Assembly: GCA_022703505.1 (NCBI GenBank)
Contig: JAKLDN010000003.1
Span: forward strand, 62,001 to 126,000
Reading direction: 5' to 3'
DNA: 64,000 nt
Source: Spirochaetota bacterium
GTDB lineage: Bacteria; Spirochaetota; Spirochaetia; Treponematales; UBA12059
This document shows positions 41,154 to 48,959 of this stretch, piece by piece. Positions within the stretch are counted from its first letter, which is position 1, and each line of letters opens with the position of its first letter. The translations under genes and the position numbers were made by a program. Under the pieces are notes generated by a model. The model was not told the origin of the DNA. It did not search any database and saw nothing but the letters and a program-made list of their open reading frames with translations.

Positions 41154-43295
41154 TCAGAAGTGCAGCCGCGTCTCCAGGGTGATCACCGGGACCATCTCGG
41201 GGATGCCGGGGGAGGCGTACAGGATGTCGCCGTTCCCGTCCCGCCGGGCCGAGGTGCTGAATACGAAGGCCAGGTCCAGGTTCGGGGCCTTGGGCACCGG
41301 CACGACGACCTCGCCCTTGAGGGTGGTGTTGGCGTCCAGGAGCGCGAAGTCGTTGTCGTAGAAGAGATCCTGCGCCAGACCCCGCTTCTCGTAGGAGATC
41401 GAGCCGTATACGTCCACCACGGGGATCAACCCCTTCTTGATGACCAGCTGGGCCGTGAAGTAGTCGTCCCCCGCGATGTCCGCCAGGCTCGCGGCGTCCG
41501 GGGACCAGGGCCAGAAGTAGCCCATCTTGAAGGTGAGCTTCTCCCGCAGGAAGCTGAAGCCGCCCTCGCCGTACACGCCCATCACGTTGGGGGTCGCGTC
41601 GTAGGTCGCGGGCGTGGTCAGGTAGGCCGCGTACTCCTCGGCGTAGGCGCCCTTGACGCGCTCGTAGGCGGAGTCGAAGAAGGCGGGCCGGAAGGCCCCG
41701 GTGAAGTACCGGAACTCCAGGCGCCAGTCGATGATGGCCACGTTCCCGATGAAGCCCGTGGCGGCGCCCCAGTTCTTGAGCTGGCCGTCGGACCAGAGTA
41801 GCTCGGTCTTGAGGCCCGGATCCACGGTGCCGAAGCTGTCCCGGATGTAGGGCACCGTGGCGGCGCCCTCGACGAACCAGCGGATCCCCAGGAGGGCGTT
41901 GCGCCGGATGATGGGCAGGTCCATGTCCAGGCCCAGGCCCAGGAAGATCGGGTCGCCGACGCTGGAAGGCGCCGCGAGCTCCCGGGCGGGGAAGAAGTCC
42001 GCCACCGCCTGGGCGCCCAGGGAGAAGGGGAAGTCCTTGACGGGGAAGAAGAAGAGCCGGGCGCCCACCACGGAGGGGTCCGCCAGGTCGTTCGTAACCA
42101 CCTCGAAGCCGGTCTTCTCGCCGGTGACGCCCATGTTGAGGCCGATCCGGCGCACCGCCGGGAAGTCCTGGTCGTTCGCGTAGTTCCGCATGAGGAGGCC
42201 GTGCCCCAACGTCATGGTGTTGAGGTTGCCCACCTTGAGGTAGAAGGGATCCTCCAGCTGTCGGCCGTACTCCAGGAAGCGGATCTTGAGGGCCAGGTCC
42301 TGGACGGCGTCCAGGGCTGCCTCTGCGGGGTCGCTCCTCCACCCGATGTCGGTGCCGAAGGACCACTCGTCGTTGCCGCGGGGCCGGTACCAGTCGCCGG
42401 GGTCGAAGAGGTTGGTCTGGTAGATGACGGGCAGGTAGAGACCCATCTTCAGCTTGCCGACCTTGATGATGGGCTGGATGACCGCCTTGGCGTAGGTGGT
42501 CTGGTCGATGGTCACCGATCCGAGCTCGAAGCCCAGAGCCTCCTTGAGCCACTTCACGAAGGGGCTGTCTTCGGAGGGTTCCTCCTCTTTTTCCTTGTCT
42601 CCGTCTTCGCCCTGGTCGTCCCCGCCGGCATCCGCGACGTCCTGGCCGGGCACGGACTTGAGCTTGTCGGGGCTGATGTCCACGTCCCCGTACTCCGCGG
42701 CGAACTGCTCCGCCGTATAGGCCAGGGCCTGGAACGCGGAGCCGAAGAGGTCCGCGAACTGCCCCGCCCCGACCAGGATGGACTGCAAGACCGCCCCGTC
42801 CGTGCCCAGGCGCCCGAACTGGACGGCTCCCTTGGACACGAGAAGGAGGTTTTTCATGCCCTCCTCCACGGCGAAGGTGAAGTCCGTGCCCCGGACTCCC
42901 GCCACCGTGGAGGTGGAGCGGATCTCGTAGCTCCCGCCCTTGGCGGCCACGGCCCGGACCTTGCCGCCCAGGAGTGCGAACTGGTTGGTCTGGCTGGGCG
43001 CCGCCGCGACCGCGTCCACCCGGAAGTTCGTGTTCTTGGCCAGCTTCACGAGGGTGCCGTTGGGTTTGAGGCGGAGCTCAGCGGTAGTGGTGGGGCCGGT
43101 CTTGACCAGGGCCCCGACCGGGATGGCGTCGTCCTCGGCTATGCCCGAGGGGTAGGCGAGGGTGGTCCCGCCGATCTGGACGGTAAGCTCCGAGCCGGAA
43201 ACGAATTCCAGGATCATGGAGGGCCCGCCTTGGGCGGCCAGAAGGGCCGGGGCGAGCAGAGCGGCCAGTATTGCCAGTAGCTTGCGCGATTTCAT
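41154..43295 (-). CDS. FecR-domain outer-membrane beta-barrel protein
   Basis: 713 aa. Signal peptide (KSRKLLAILAALLAPALLAAQ); residues about 30-190 form a FecR-like domain (VGALVKTGPTTTAELRLKPNGTLVKLAKNTNFRV ... YEIRSTSTVAGVRGTDFTFAVEEG). An acidic Asp/Glu/Lys linker (about 215-240) follows; then about 460 residues of alternating, amphipathic strands end in TLETRLHF, a C-terminal Phe as in BAM substrates. It is 10 nt downstream of a second barrel protein with similar strands (YLKVGNLNTMTLGHGLLMRNYAN / YVKLGSIQDLTLGDGFIVGDYAN), so the two are paralogues. Probably surface-exposed. Confidence 0.85.
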   Translation of the reverse strand: MKSRKLLAILAALLAPALLAAQGGPSMILEFVSGSELTVQIGGTTLAYPSGIAEDDAIPVGALVKTGPTTTAELRLKPNGTLVKLAKNTNFRVDAVAAAPSQTNQFALLGGKVRAVAAKGGSYEIRSTSTVAGVRGTDFTFAVEEGMKNLLLVSKGAVQFGRLGTDGAVLQSILVGAGQFADLFGSAFQALAYTAEQFAAEYGDVDISPDKLKSVPGQDVADAGGDDQGEDGDKEKEEEPSEDSPFVKWLKEALGFELGSVTIDQTTYAKAVIQPIIKVGKLKMGLYLPVIYQTNLFDPGDWYRPRGNDEWSFGTDIGWRSDPAEAALDAVQDLALKIRFLEYGRQLEDPFYLKVGNLNTMTLGHGLLMRNYANDQDFPAVRRIGLNMGVTGEKTGFEVVTNDLADPSVVGARLFFFPVKDFPFSLGAQAVADFFPARELAAPSSVGDPIFLGLGLDMDLPIIRRNALLGIRWFVEGAATVPYIRDSFGTVDPGLKTELLWSDGQLKNWGAATGFIGNVAIIDWRLEFRYFTGAFRPAFFDSAYERVKGAYAEEYAAYLTTPATYDATPNVMGVYGEGGFSFLREKLTFKMGYFWPWSPDAASLADIAGDDYFTAQLVIKKGLIPVVDVYGSISYEKRGLAQDLFYDNDFALLDANTTLKGEVVVPVPKAPNLDLAFVFSTSARRDGNGDILYASPGIPEMVPVITLETRLHF

Positions 43296-43305
43296 GGCGT
43301 CCTCC

Positions 43306-44649
43306 TTAGAACTTGATCGAGCTCTGGAGGCTCGAGGTGACGGTGTATCCCCCGGCTCCGTCGTATTTCAGGTTATAGAGGAGCGACAGGACCGCCGCTC
43401 CGGTACGGTAGTTGATCTGGGCGGTGATCACCGCGTCCTCGGCCGTCACCAGGTCCTCGAAGAATGTTCCGGTCTTGCCCAGGAAGTACTTCTCGTAGAT
43501 CGCGTCGAAGGAGAAGCCCCCGACGATGCCCTCCCCCAGGGTGGCCACGGCCCGAAGGTGCGGATAGTCCGCGGGGTTGTCGGTCGCGACGGCGGGCTTG
43601 GCCGCGAAGGGGCCGTCCAGGGAGGTCTTGAAGGCGATCTTGTCCTCCAGGACCGAGAAACCCAGGGAGGCGAACCACCCGGTGAAGGTGTCCCCCGCGG
43701 GGGCGACGGCCATCAGGTCGTGCTTGGCCGCCCGGTAGAGATCGTAGTTGGCGTCGAAGTAGACCGGGATGAAGCCGGGTCCCAGGACCCGGAGCTGGGC
43801 GCCGTAGGTGATGAAGCGGAAGAGGCGCCCGCCCGCCCCGATCATGGAGCCCCAGCGTCCCTCGGGCTGGAGTACGAAGTCCGAGAAGGCCGCCAGGGGG
43901 AAGGTCTTCCCCCCGAGGATCGGGATGAACACGTCCAGCCCGTACATCGCCACGGTCTCCAGGGGCTGGACCACGGGATTGTACAGGTCGGCCTGGAAGT
44001 CCGCGGCCGCGGTCAATCCCACCTGCATGCTCTCCATGATGGGGATCCCCGTGCCGTAGAGGGGCCGGGCGAAGAGACGGGCTCCCACCACGTCGAAGCG
44101 GGCCAGGTTCCCGGTCATCAGCTGGGCCCCGACCCAGGGGAACTGGAAGAGGGCGCCGTCGATGTCCAGGGCAAGGCCGAAGATCCTCTGCTCCGGCAGG
44201 AAGCGGGTGTTGGCGTAGTCCCCCACGATGAATCCGTCCCCCAGGGTCAGGTCCTGGATGGAGCCGAGCTTCACGTAGAGGGGGTCGCCCCGCTGCCCGT
44301 AGCGGACGTACATGAACTTGGGAAGGTAGACGTCCAGGAAGGTCTTGCCGTTGCCCTCGTAGTCCGGGATCCAGTCCCCTCCGTACACGGCGTCCTCCCC
44401 CGGGGCGGGGGATAGCTTGAAGCGGAGGGTTATGTCCAGCCCGATGCCGATCTTCCCGAAGGAGAGGTCCGGCTGGAATCCCAGGCGGGTCCAGCTGGAG
44501 AAGCCTCCCAGCCCGTCCGGCAGGACGTCGGTGCCCAGGTTGATGCCCGCCTGGAACTGGAACCCCGACCCGGAGTCCTCGGAATCCTGGGCGAAGGCGG
44601 ATATGGAAAGAAGCAACAGGATCGTCGCGACGGCGATCGACTTCCGCAT
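43306..44649 (-). CDS. Outer-membrane beta-barrel protein, paralogue of the adjacent FecR-barrel protein
   Basis: 447 aa with signal peptide RKSIAVATILLLLSISAFAQ and a barrel of roughly 20 predicted strands ending SSLQSSIKF (C-terminal Phe). It shares with the next gene the block KLGSIQDLTLGDGFIVGDYANTRFLPEQRIFGLALDIDG, but has no FecR domain. The ATG at 44649 has AGGAGG 8 nt upstream. First gene of a two-gene operon. Spirochaete outer membranes carry several such lineage-specific barrels. Confidence 0.85.
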   Translation of the reverse strand: MRKSIAVATILLLLSISAFAQDSEDSGSGFQFQAGINLGTDVLPDGLGGFSSWTRLGFQPDLSFGKIGIGLDITLRFKLSPAPGEDAVYGGDWIPDYEGNGKTFLDVYLPKFMYVRYGQRGDPLYVKLGSIQDLTLGDGFIVGDYANTRFLPEQRIFGLALDIDGALFQFPWVGAQLMTGNLARFDVVGARLFARPLYGTGIPIMESMQVGLTAAADFQADLYNPVVQPLETVAMYGLDVFIPILGGKTFPLAAFSDFVLQPEGRWGSMIGAGGRLFRFITYGAQLRVLGPGFIPVYFDANYDLYRAAKHDLMAVAPAGDTFTGWFASLGFSVLEDKIAFKTSLDGPFAAKPAVATDNPADYPHLRAVATLGEGIVGGFSFDAIYEKYFLGKTGTFFEDLVTAEDAVITAQINYRTGAAVLSLLYNLKYDGAGGYTVTSSLQSSIKF

Positions 44650-44778
44650 GATAAAACCTCCTGATCTGCCTGAGCCGGGATCCAGGACCCGCCGGTACCC
44701 GTGCACGGTATACCGACAATGCCGGAGTCCCACGGTAAAGTATACCTCCCCGCCGTGGAAAAAAACATACCGCGCCGC

Positions 44779-44807
44779 TTGTCCCGATCCCGTCTCCATG
44801 GTAGGTT
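44779..44807 (+). promoter_or_regulatory. Promoter of pyrF-pyrE
   Basis: TTGTCC (44779-44784), 17 bp, extended TGG-TAGGTT (44802-44807). The leader would be about 40 nt. No pyrimidine attenuator hairpin is visible in it. Confidence 0.4.
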
Positions 44808-44852
44808 CGGTCGACGGAGCGATGCCGCTAACCCTGTTCCCCGGGAGCTTCC

Positions 44853-46433
44853 ATGGACTTCTTTTCCCGTCTTTCCGCCGCCTGGATCGAGCGCCGGACA
44901 CTCCTGTGCGTGGGGTTGGATCCCCGGCCCGCGGCCGGCGCGGAGGACCCCCGGAAGGCCGCGGCGGAGATCCTGGATCGAAACCGCCGCCTGATCGACG
45001 CGACCGCGGAGCACGCGGCCTGTTTCAAGCCCAACATCGCCTTCTACGAGGCCTGGGGTTCCGCGGGCTGGGACGCCTTGAAGGCCACCATCGACTACAT
45101 TCCCGAGTCCGTTCCCGTCCTCCTGGACGCCAAGCGGGGGGACATCGACTCCACCGCCCGCGCCTACGCCCGGGCGGTCTTCCGGGAACTGGGTGTGGAC
45201 GCGGTCACCCTGAGCCCCTACCTGGGGCGGGACGCGGCGGATCCCTTCCTGGAGTACCCGGACGCGGCCTTGTTCCTGCTCTGCCGGACCAGCAACCCTC
45301 GGGCCGGGGCCTTCCAGGATCTGACCGTGGACGGCGCGGCGTCCCGGACCGCGGTGATTTCCGGGACGGGCAGGGCCGTGGGTACGGCCCGGACCTCCGC
45401 CGAGCCCCTCTACCTCCGGGTCGCCCGGGAGTGCGTGTCCTGGTCCGATCGGGTCGGCCTGGTCGTGGCGGGAAACGACCCCGAGGCCCTCCGGGCCGTC
45501 CGTGCCGCGGCGCCGGAGGCCTGGTTCCTGGCCCCCGGGATCGGCGCCCAGGGCGGCGATATCTCCGAAGCCTGGGAGGCGGGTGCCCGGGAGGACGGCC
45601 TGGGGATGATCCCGGCCGTCTCCCGGGCCGTCTCGGAAGCCCCGGACCCGGGAGCGGCGGCCGCGGCCCTCCGCAGGGCCGCCGCGGAGGCCTGGGAGAA
45701 GGCGATGGAATCCCGGATCCACGAGCAGAAGCGGCCGGCGCCCGTTTCCGGCGTAGCCTCCCCGACGGCGGTACCCGGGAGGGGGACAGGGCTCGGGAAC
45801 CCTTCGGAGTCCGAGACGGGGACAGAGCTCGATCGCGGAATCATCAAGGAAAAGCTGCTCCGGGGCCTGGTGGAGACCGGATGCTTCCGGGTAGGGGAGT
45901 TCACCTTGAAGAGCGGGATCCGCTCCCCCTTCTACATCGACCTGCGGAGCGTGGTATCCGACGCGGGCCTCTTGGAGACGGCCGCGGAGGCGTACGCCCT
46001 CCTGGCCCGGGGCCTGGAATACGACCGGCTGGGGGGAATACCCGCGGCCGCCCTTCCCCTGGCTACCGCGGCCGCCCTGCGCCTGCGGAAGCCCCTGGTC
46101 TGGCCCCGCATGCCCGTGAAGGAACACGGGACCGGAAATCGGGTGGAAGGCCGTTTCCGGATCGGGGAGAAGGTTCTATTGTTGGATGATCTGATCACCA
46201 CCGGGGCCAGCAAGCTGGAGGCCGCGGAGATCCTCCGGGGCGAAGGCCTCGAGGTCGCGGACCTCGCGGTTCTGATCGAGCGGGGAGTCCGGGGGCGCGG
46301 GGAGCTGGAAGCGGTAGGCATCCGCCTTCACGCCTTCCTGCATGTACGGGAACTGATAGCCCTCTGCGTGTCCCTGGGCCTGGTGGACGCGGATGCGGGT
46401 AGGCGAATGGAGGAATTCGCCGCCGCGGAGTGA
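44853..46433 (+). CDS. pyrFE: Bifunctional orotidine-5'-phosphate decarboxylase / orotate phosphoribosyltransferase
   Basis: 526 aa fusion for the last two steps of UMP synthesis. Residues 1-280 are OMP decarboxylase (type 2): CVGLDPR, CFKPNIAFYEAWG, VLLDAKRGDI with D92-K94-D97, and VGNDPE-like and PGIGAQGGD phosphate loops. Residues about 330-526 are OPRT: SGIRSPFYIDLR, GGIPAAALPLATAAAL, VWPRMPVKEHGTGNRVEG, and the PRPP motif VLLLDDLITTGAS (D445, D446). The order decarboxylase-first is the reverse of animal UMP synthase. The interdomain linker holds GGGGACAGAGCTC repeats. GGGAG lies 6 nt before the ATG. Confidence 0.95.
   Translation: MDFFSRLSAAWIERRTLLCVGLDPRPAAGAEDPRKAAAEILDRNRRLIDATAEHAACFKPNIAFYEAWGSAGWDALKATIDYIPESVPVLLDAKRGDIDSTARAYARAVFRELGVDAVTLSPYLGRDAADPFLEYPDAALFLLCRTSNPRAGAFQDLTVDGAASRTAVISGTGRAVGTARTSAEPLYLRVARECVSWSDRVGLVVAGNDPEALRAVRAAAPEAWFLAPGIGAQGGDISEAWEAGAREDGLGMIPAVSRAVSEAPDPGAAAAALRRAAAEAWEKAMESRIHEQKRPAPVSGVASPTAVPGRGTGLGNPSESETGTELDRGIIKEKLLRGLVETGCFRVGEFTLKSGIRSPFYIDLRSVVSDAGLLETAAEAYALLARGLEYDRLGGIPAAALPLATAAALRLRKPLVWPRMPVKEHGTGNRVEGRFRIGEKVLLLDDLITTGASKLEAAEILRGEGLEVADLAVLIERGVRGRGELEAVGIRLHAFLHVRELIALCVSLGLVDADAGRRMEEFAAAE
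45782..45830. repeat. GGGGACAGAGCTC-type repeats in the pyrF/pyrE linker
   Basis: GGGGACAGGGCTC (from 45782) and GGGGACAGAGCTC (45818-45830), the second followed by GATCGCGGAA, the same flank as at 60159. They lie in the poorly conserved linker between the two enzyme domains and keep the frame open. Confidence 0.75.
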
Positions 46434-46463
46434 GGCGCCCGGAACTTCTCCGGATGCCGAGGA

Positions 46464-46874
46464 TCAGGCCCCTCGGACCATGTCCTCCAGGGTCCTGTGG
46501 GCGGTGAAGGACCGCAGGTGCGAATCCATCTCTCTCCAGATCTTCCCGGCGGCGCAATCGTTGCGGCGCTCGCAGGCATCCTCTTTCCCGCAGACGCAGG
46601 GGGCGATTCCCAGGCCCTCTCCGGAGGATTCCAGGATGGCTTCCAGGGTGATCTCCCTCAGGGGGCGGGCGAAGTAGAATCCGCCTCCGGGGCCGCGAAC
46701 CGAGTTGATGACGCCGGCTTTCCTCAGGCGGAAGAAGATCTGCTCCAGGAATTCCGGAGAAATCTGCTCCCGCTCCGAGATCGCTTTGATGGAGACCGGA
46801 GAGCCGTCCTCGCTCGTTCTGGCCAGGGCCAGGACAGCCCGCAGCGCGTACCTACCCTTCGTGGTTATCCGCAA
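46464..46874 (-). CDS. Rrf2-family regulator with four cysteines (IscR-like)
   Basis: 136 aa if started at TTG 46874: RITTKGRYALRAVLALA is the usual Rrf2 N-terminus, and GGGAG lies 7 nt upstream. A longer start (TTG 46904) would add ten residues and crowd the promoter. A winged helix-turn-helix (VSIKAISEREQISPEFLEQIFFRLRKAGVINSVRGPGGGF) is followed by C93, C95, C101 and C107 (CVCGKEDACERRNDC), a spacing that could hold an Fe-S cluster. Likely senses Fe-S, redox or NO. No isc/suf genes are adjacent. Confidence 0.92.
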   Translation of the reverse strand: MRITTKGRYALRAVLALARTSEDGSPVSIKAISEREQISPEFLEQIFFRLRKAGVINSVRGPGGGFYFARPLREITLEAILESSGEGLGIAPCVCGKEDACERRNDCAAGKIWREMDSHLRSFTAHRTLEDMVRGA

Positions 46875-46906
46875 TTTTGTGCTCCCGGGTTCATTTTGCT
46901 TCAATT

Positions 46907-46935
46907 ATCATATCGCCGGAGTAAGGAATTCGCAA
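46907..46935 (-). promoter_or_regulatory. Promoter of the Rrf2 regulator
   Basis: TTGCGA (46935-46930), 17 bp, TATGAT (46912-46907) on the minus strand. The leader would be about 25 nt. Confidence 0.55.
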
Positions 46936-46978
46936 GGAAATTACGGTTGATAGGATAAATTTTTCGTCTAAAGTCCGA

Positions 46979-47938
46979 TCAAGACCGTTCCAGTCTCCAG
47001 CACCGGTGCGGTCGGGCGTCCTCGAAGTCCGGCGGCGTGGTCGGCCTGGTCAGATCCCGCAGGGATATCCCGGGAAACCGGGTCTCGTCGAAGCGGAAGG
47101 ATCGGGAATTCGTCGAGAAGTAGAGGATGCCCCCCGGAGAAAGGACTTCCAGGCAGAGGCTCACGAGGTCGATCCAGTCCCGATTGATGTCCAGGGAACC
47201 GCTCATGCGCTTGGAGTTCGAGAAGGTGGGGGGATCCAGGATCGCCAGGTCCCAGCGGCGGCCGGCGGCCCGGGCGGAGGACAGGAACTCCAGGGCATCC
47301 TCATGGAAAAGCGAATATGACCGGCCCCGGAATCCGTTCAGGTCGAGGTTGCGGCCGGCCCAGGCCAGGTAGGTCTTGGAAAGGTCGACGCTGTCCACGG
47401 AGGCTGCACCTCCCGCGGCGGCATAGACGGAGAACGAACCGGTATAGCAGAACAGGTTGAGCACCCTTCGGTCCCGGGCCTCGTCCCGGACCCGGGACCG
47501 GGTGATACGATGGTCCAGGAACAACCCCGTGTCCAGGTAATCCGAGAGGTTCACCAGGAAGCGGAGTCCTCCCTCTTGGACGACCGCCGTCCGGCCTTCC
47601 TCCGAGACCCGCTCGTATTGCCCGCTTCCCCGCTGCCTCCTGCGAACCTTCCGGAAAATGTGCTCCTCCGGAACCTCCAGGACCCGGGATACCGCCCGGC
47701 ACATTCGGTCCAACCAGGCCCGTTCCTCCGCCTCGGGCTTCTCGTAGGGGCGCTCATACAGGGAGACGAGGGCGTAGGGGCCGTACCGGTCCACGGCCAG
47801 TGGAATTTCCGGGATATCCCGGTCGTAGACCCGGTAGCACTCCACGGATTCCCGGCGCGCCCATTTCCGGAGATGGCGGTCCCGTTTCCTCAGGCGGTTC
47901 TCGAGGTATTCCTCCTGTCGGTCCGGAGAATCCGGCAT
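46979..47938 (-). CDS. Class I SAM-dependent 23S rRNA methyltransferase, RlmK/RlmI-like
   Basis: 319 aa. The N-terminal third is the RlmK/RlmI-type substrate domain (ECYRVYDRDIPEIPLAVDRYG), then LVNLSDYLDTGLFLDHRITR, the SAM motif VLNLFCYTGSFSVYAAAGGA, VDLSKTYLAWAGRNLDLNG, and motif IV LDPPTFSNSKRM. This equals the C-terminal half of E. coli RlmL (m7G2069). No THUMP domain is present. It starts 3 nt after the rex stop and has no own ribosome site, so it is coupled to rex. Confidence 0.9.
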   Translation of the reverse strand: MPDSPDRQEEYLENRLRKRDRHLRKWARRESVECYRVYDRDIPEIPLAVDRYGPYALVSLYERPYEKPEAEERAWLDRMCRAVSRVLEVPEEHIFRKVRRRQRGSGQYERVSEEGRTAVVQEGGLRFLVNLSDYLDTGLFLDHRITRSRVRDEARDRRVLNLFCYTGSFSVYAAAGGAASVDSVDLSKTYLAWAGRNLDLNGFRGRSYSLFHEDALEFLSSARAAGRRWDLAILDPPTFSNSKRMSGSLDINRDWIDLVSLCLEVLSPGGILYFSTNSRSFRFDETRFPGISLRDLTRPTTPPDFEDARPHRCWRLERS

Positions 47939-47941
47939 GGT

Positions 47942-48586
47942 TCAGGCGGGCTGGTTCTTTCTTGTCTGGAGCATGACGGAAAGCAGGGCGTAACCCGAGG
48001 ACAGGTCTTCCCGATGGACGACCACCTCGTCCGAGACCTTGAGCTTGGCGTTCGTGAAATTCCAGATGGCCCGGATCCCGGACTTCACCAGGGTATCCGC
48101 GGTCTCCTGGGCGTGGGGGGACGGCACGGTCAGGATGGCGTACTCCACCTTGGAACCCCGGATCGTCGCTTCCAGGTCCGCGAGATTCAGGACGGTCACC
48201 CCGTGGATTTTCTTGCCGATCTTGTCGGGATCCGTGTCGAAGGCGGCCACGATGTGCAGGCCGTGGATCCGGAACTCCGGGTATCCCATGAGGGCGGAGC
48301 CCAGGTTGCCCGCGCCCACCACGATGGCGTCGTGCATCTCGTCCCAGCCCAGGTACCGCTCCACCGCGGCGATCAGGGCGTCCACGGGATAGCCTTTCTT
48401 GGGCTTTCCGATGATGCCCGTGATCGCCAGGTCCTTGCGCACCTGGATCGGTTCCAGGTTCAGTTCCTGGGCGATCACGGTGCCGGATATGTAGAACTGG
48501 CTGTTTCTCTGGGCGTTGCGGATGATGTGGAGGTAGGAGGGGAGGCGCCGTATCGAAGGGGTGAACGATATCTTCAGTCGAGCCAT
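47942..48586 (-). CDS. rex: Redox-sensing repressor Rex
   Basis: 214 aa. Winged helix (RLPSYLHIIRNAQRNSQFYISGTVIAQELNLEPIQVRKDLAI), then a Rossmann domain that binds NADH (AIVVGAGNLGSALMGY), domain-swap helix at the C-terminus. Rex represses fermentation and respiration genes and releases DNA when NADH/NAD+ rises. The ATG at 48586 follows AGAGG. A promoter and a candidate small RNA lie upstream. Confidence 0.95.
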   Translation of the reverse strand: MARLKISFTPSIRRLPSYLHIIRNAQRNSQFYISGTVIAQELNLEPIQVRKDLAITGIIGKPKKGYPVDALIAAVERYLGWDEMHDAIVVGAGNLGSALMGYPEFRIHGLHIVAAFDTDPDKIGKKIHGVTVLNLADLEATIRGSKVEYAILTVPSPHAQETADTLVKSGIRAIWNFTNAKLKVSDEVVVHREDLSSGYALLSVMLQTRKNQPA

Positions 48587-48618
48587 GTTCGCCTCTTTGG
48601 GATATGGATGTAAAAATA

Positions 48619-48648
48619 AATATAGGGGGGTATAGATAATTAAGTCAA
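48619..48648 (-). promoter_or_regulatory. Promoter of rex
   Basis: TTGACT (48648-48643), 18 bp, TATATT (48624-48619) on the minus strand. It lies directly after the terminator of the candidate small RNA. A Rex operator palindrome was not recognised in it. Confidence 0.6.
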
Positions 48649-48660
48649 TATTCAATCGGA

Positions 48661-48741
48661 AATAAAAGGAAGCCCCGGGGAAAAAGGAGGTTTAAAACCC
48701 CGGGGCTCGGTGGAAGCGTAGAGTTATACGGAACTCTACGC
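48661..48741 (-). ncRNA. Candidate small RNA upstream of rex
   Basis: About 75-80 nt on the minus strand: a 10-bp hairpin GCGTAGAGTT/AACTCTACGC (48741-48716), a short linker, and a 10-bp terminator stem AGCCCCGGGG/CCCCGGGGCT (48707-48671) followed by TCCTTTTATTT. The terminator loop contains AAACCTCCTTTTT. No gene on this strand lies upstream for the terminator to serve, and a promoter ends just before the first hairpin. Confidence 0.55.
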
Positions 48742-48744
48742 ATA

Positions 48745-48772
48745 AATATACACGATTCGGATTTTAAATCAA
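48745..48772 (-). promoter_or_regulatory. Promoter of the candidate small RNA
   Basis: TTGATT (48772-48767), 16 bp, TATATT (48750-48745) on the minus strand. The start point would fall near 48738, inside or at the edge of the first hairpin arm, so the 5' end needs mapping. Confidence 0.5.
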
Positions 48773-48859
48773 GAGTGAGTTTTGATGTCCCGAGTCCGGG
48801 ATGCTTCCGGTGCCCTAGTCGCGGGTGATTCGGAAAGGCATCCGACGAGCCCGGAGCCC

Positions 48860-48888
48860 TTGCAATGAGAACCGGCATGTATTAGAAT
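48860..48888 (+). promoter_or_regulatory. Promoter of the antiporter gene
   Basis: TTGCAA (48860-48865), 17 bp, TAGAAT (48883-48888). The leader would be about 65 nt, AT-rich. The 304-bp stretch 48656-48959 holds only this promoter, the rex promoter and the candidate small RNA. Confidence 0.6.
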
Positions 48889-48959
48889 TGCGTAGAATAT
48901 GTCAGTATATGCGGATGGTTCTTCATTATGGTCTATATTGACATAAAACGGGAGAAGGT

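Noticed and set aside
48600-48660. A Rex operator in front of rex or gapA
   Set aside because: The usual TTGTGA/TTGTTAA dyads were not found; only AT-rich sequence without a clear inverted repeat.
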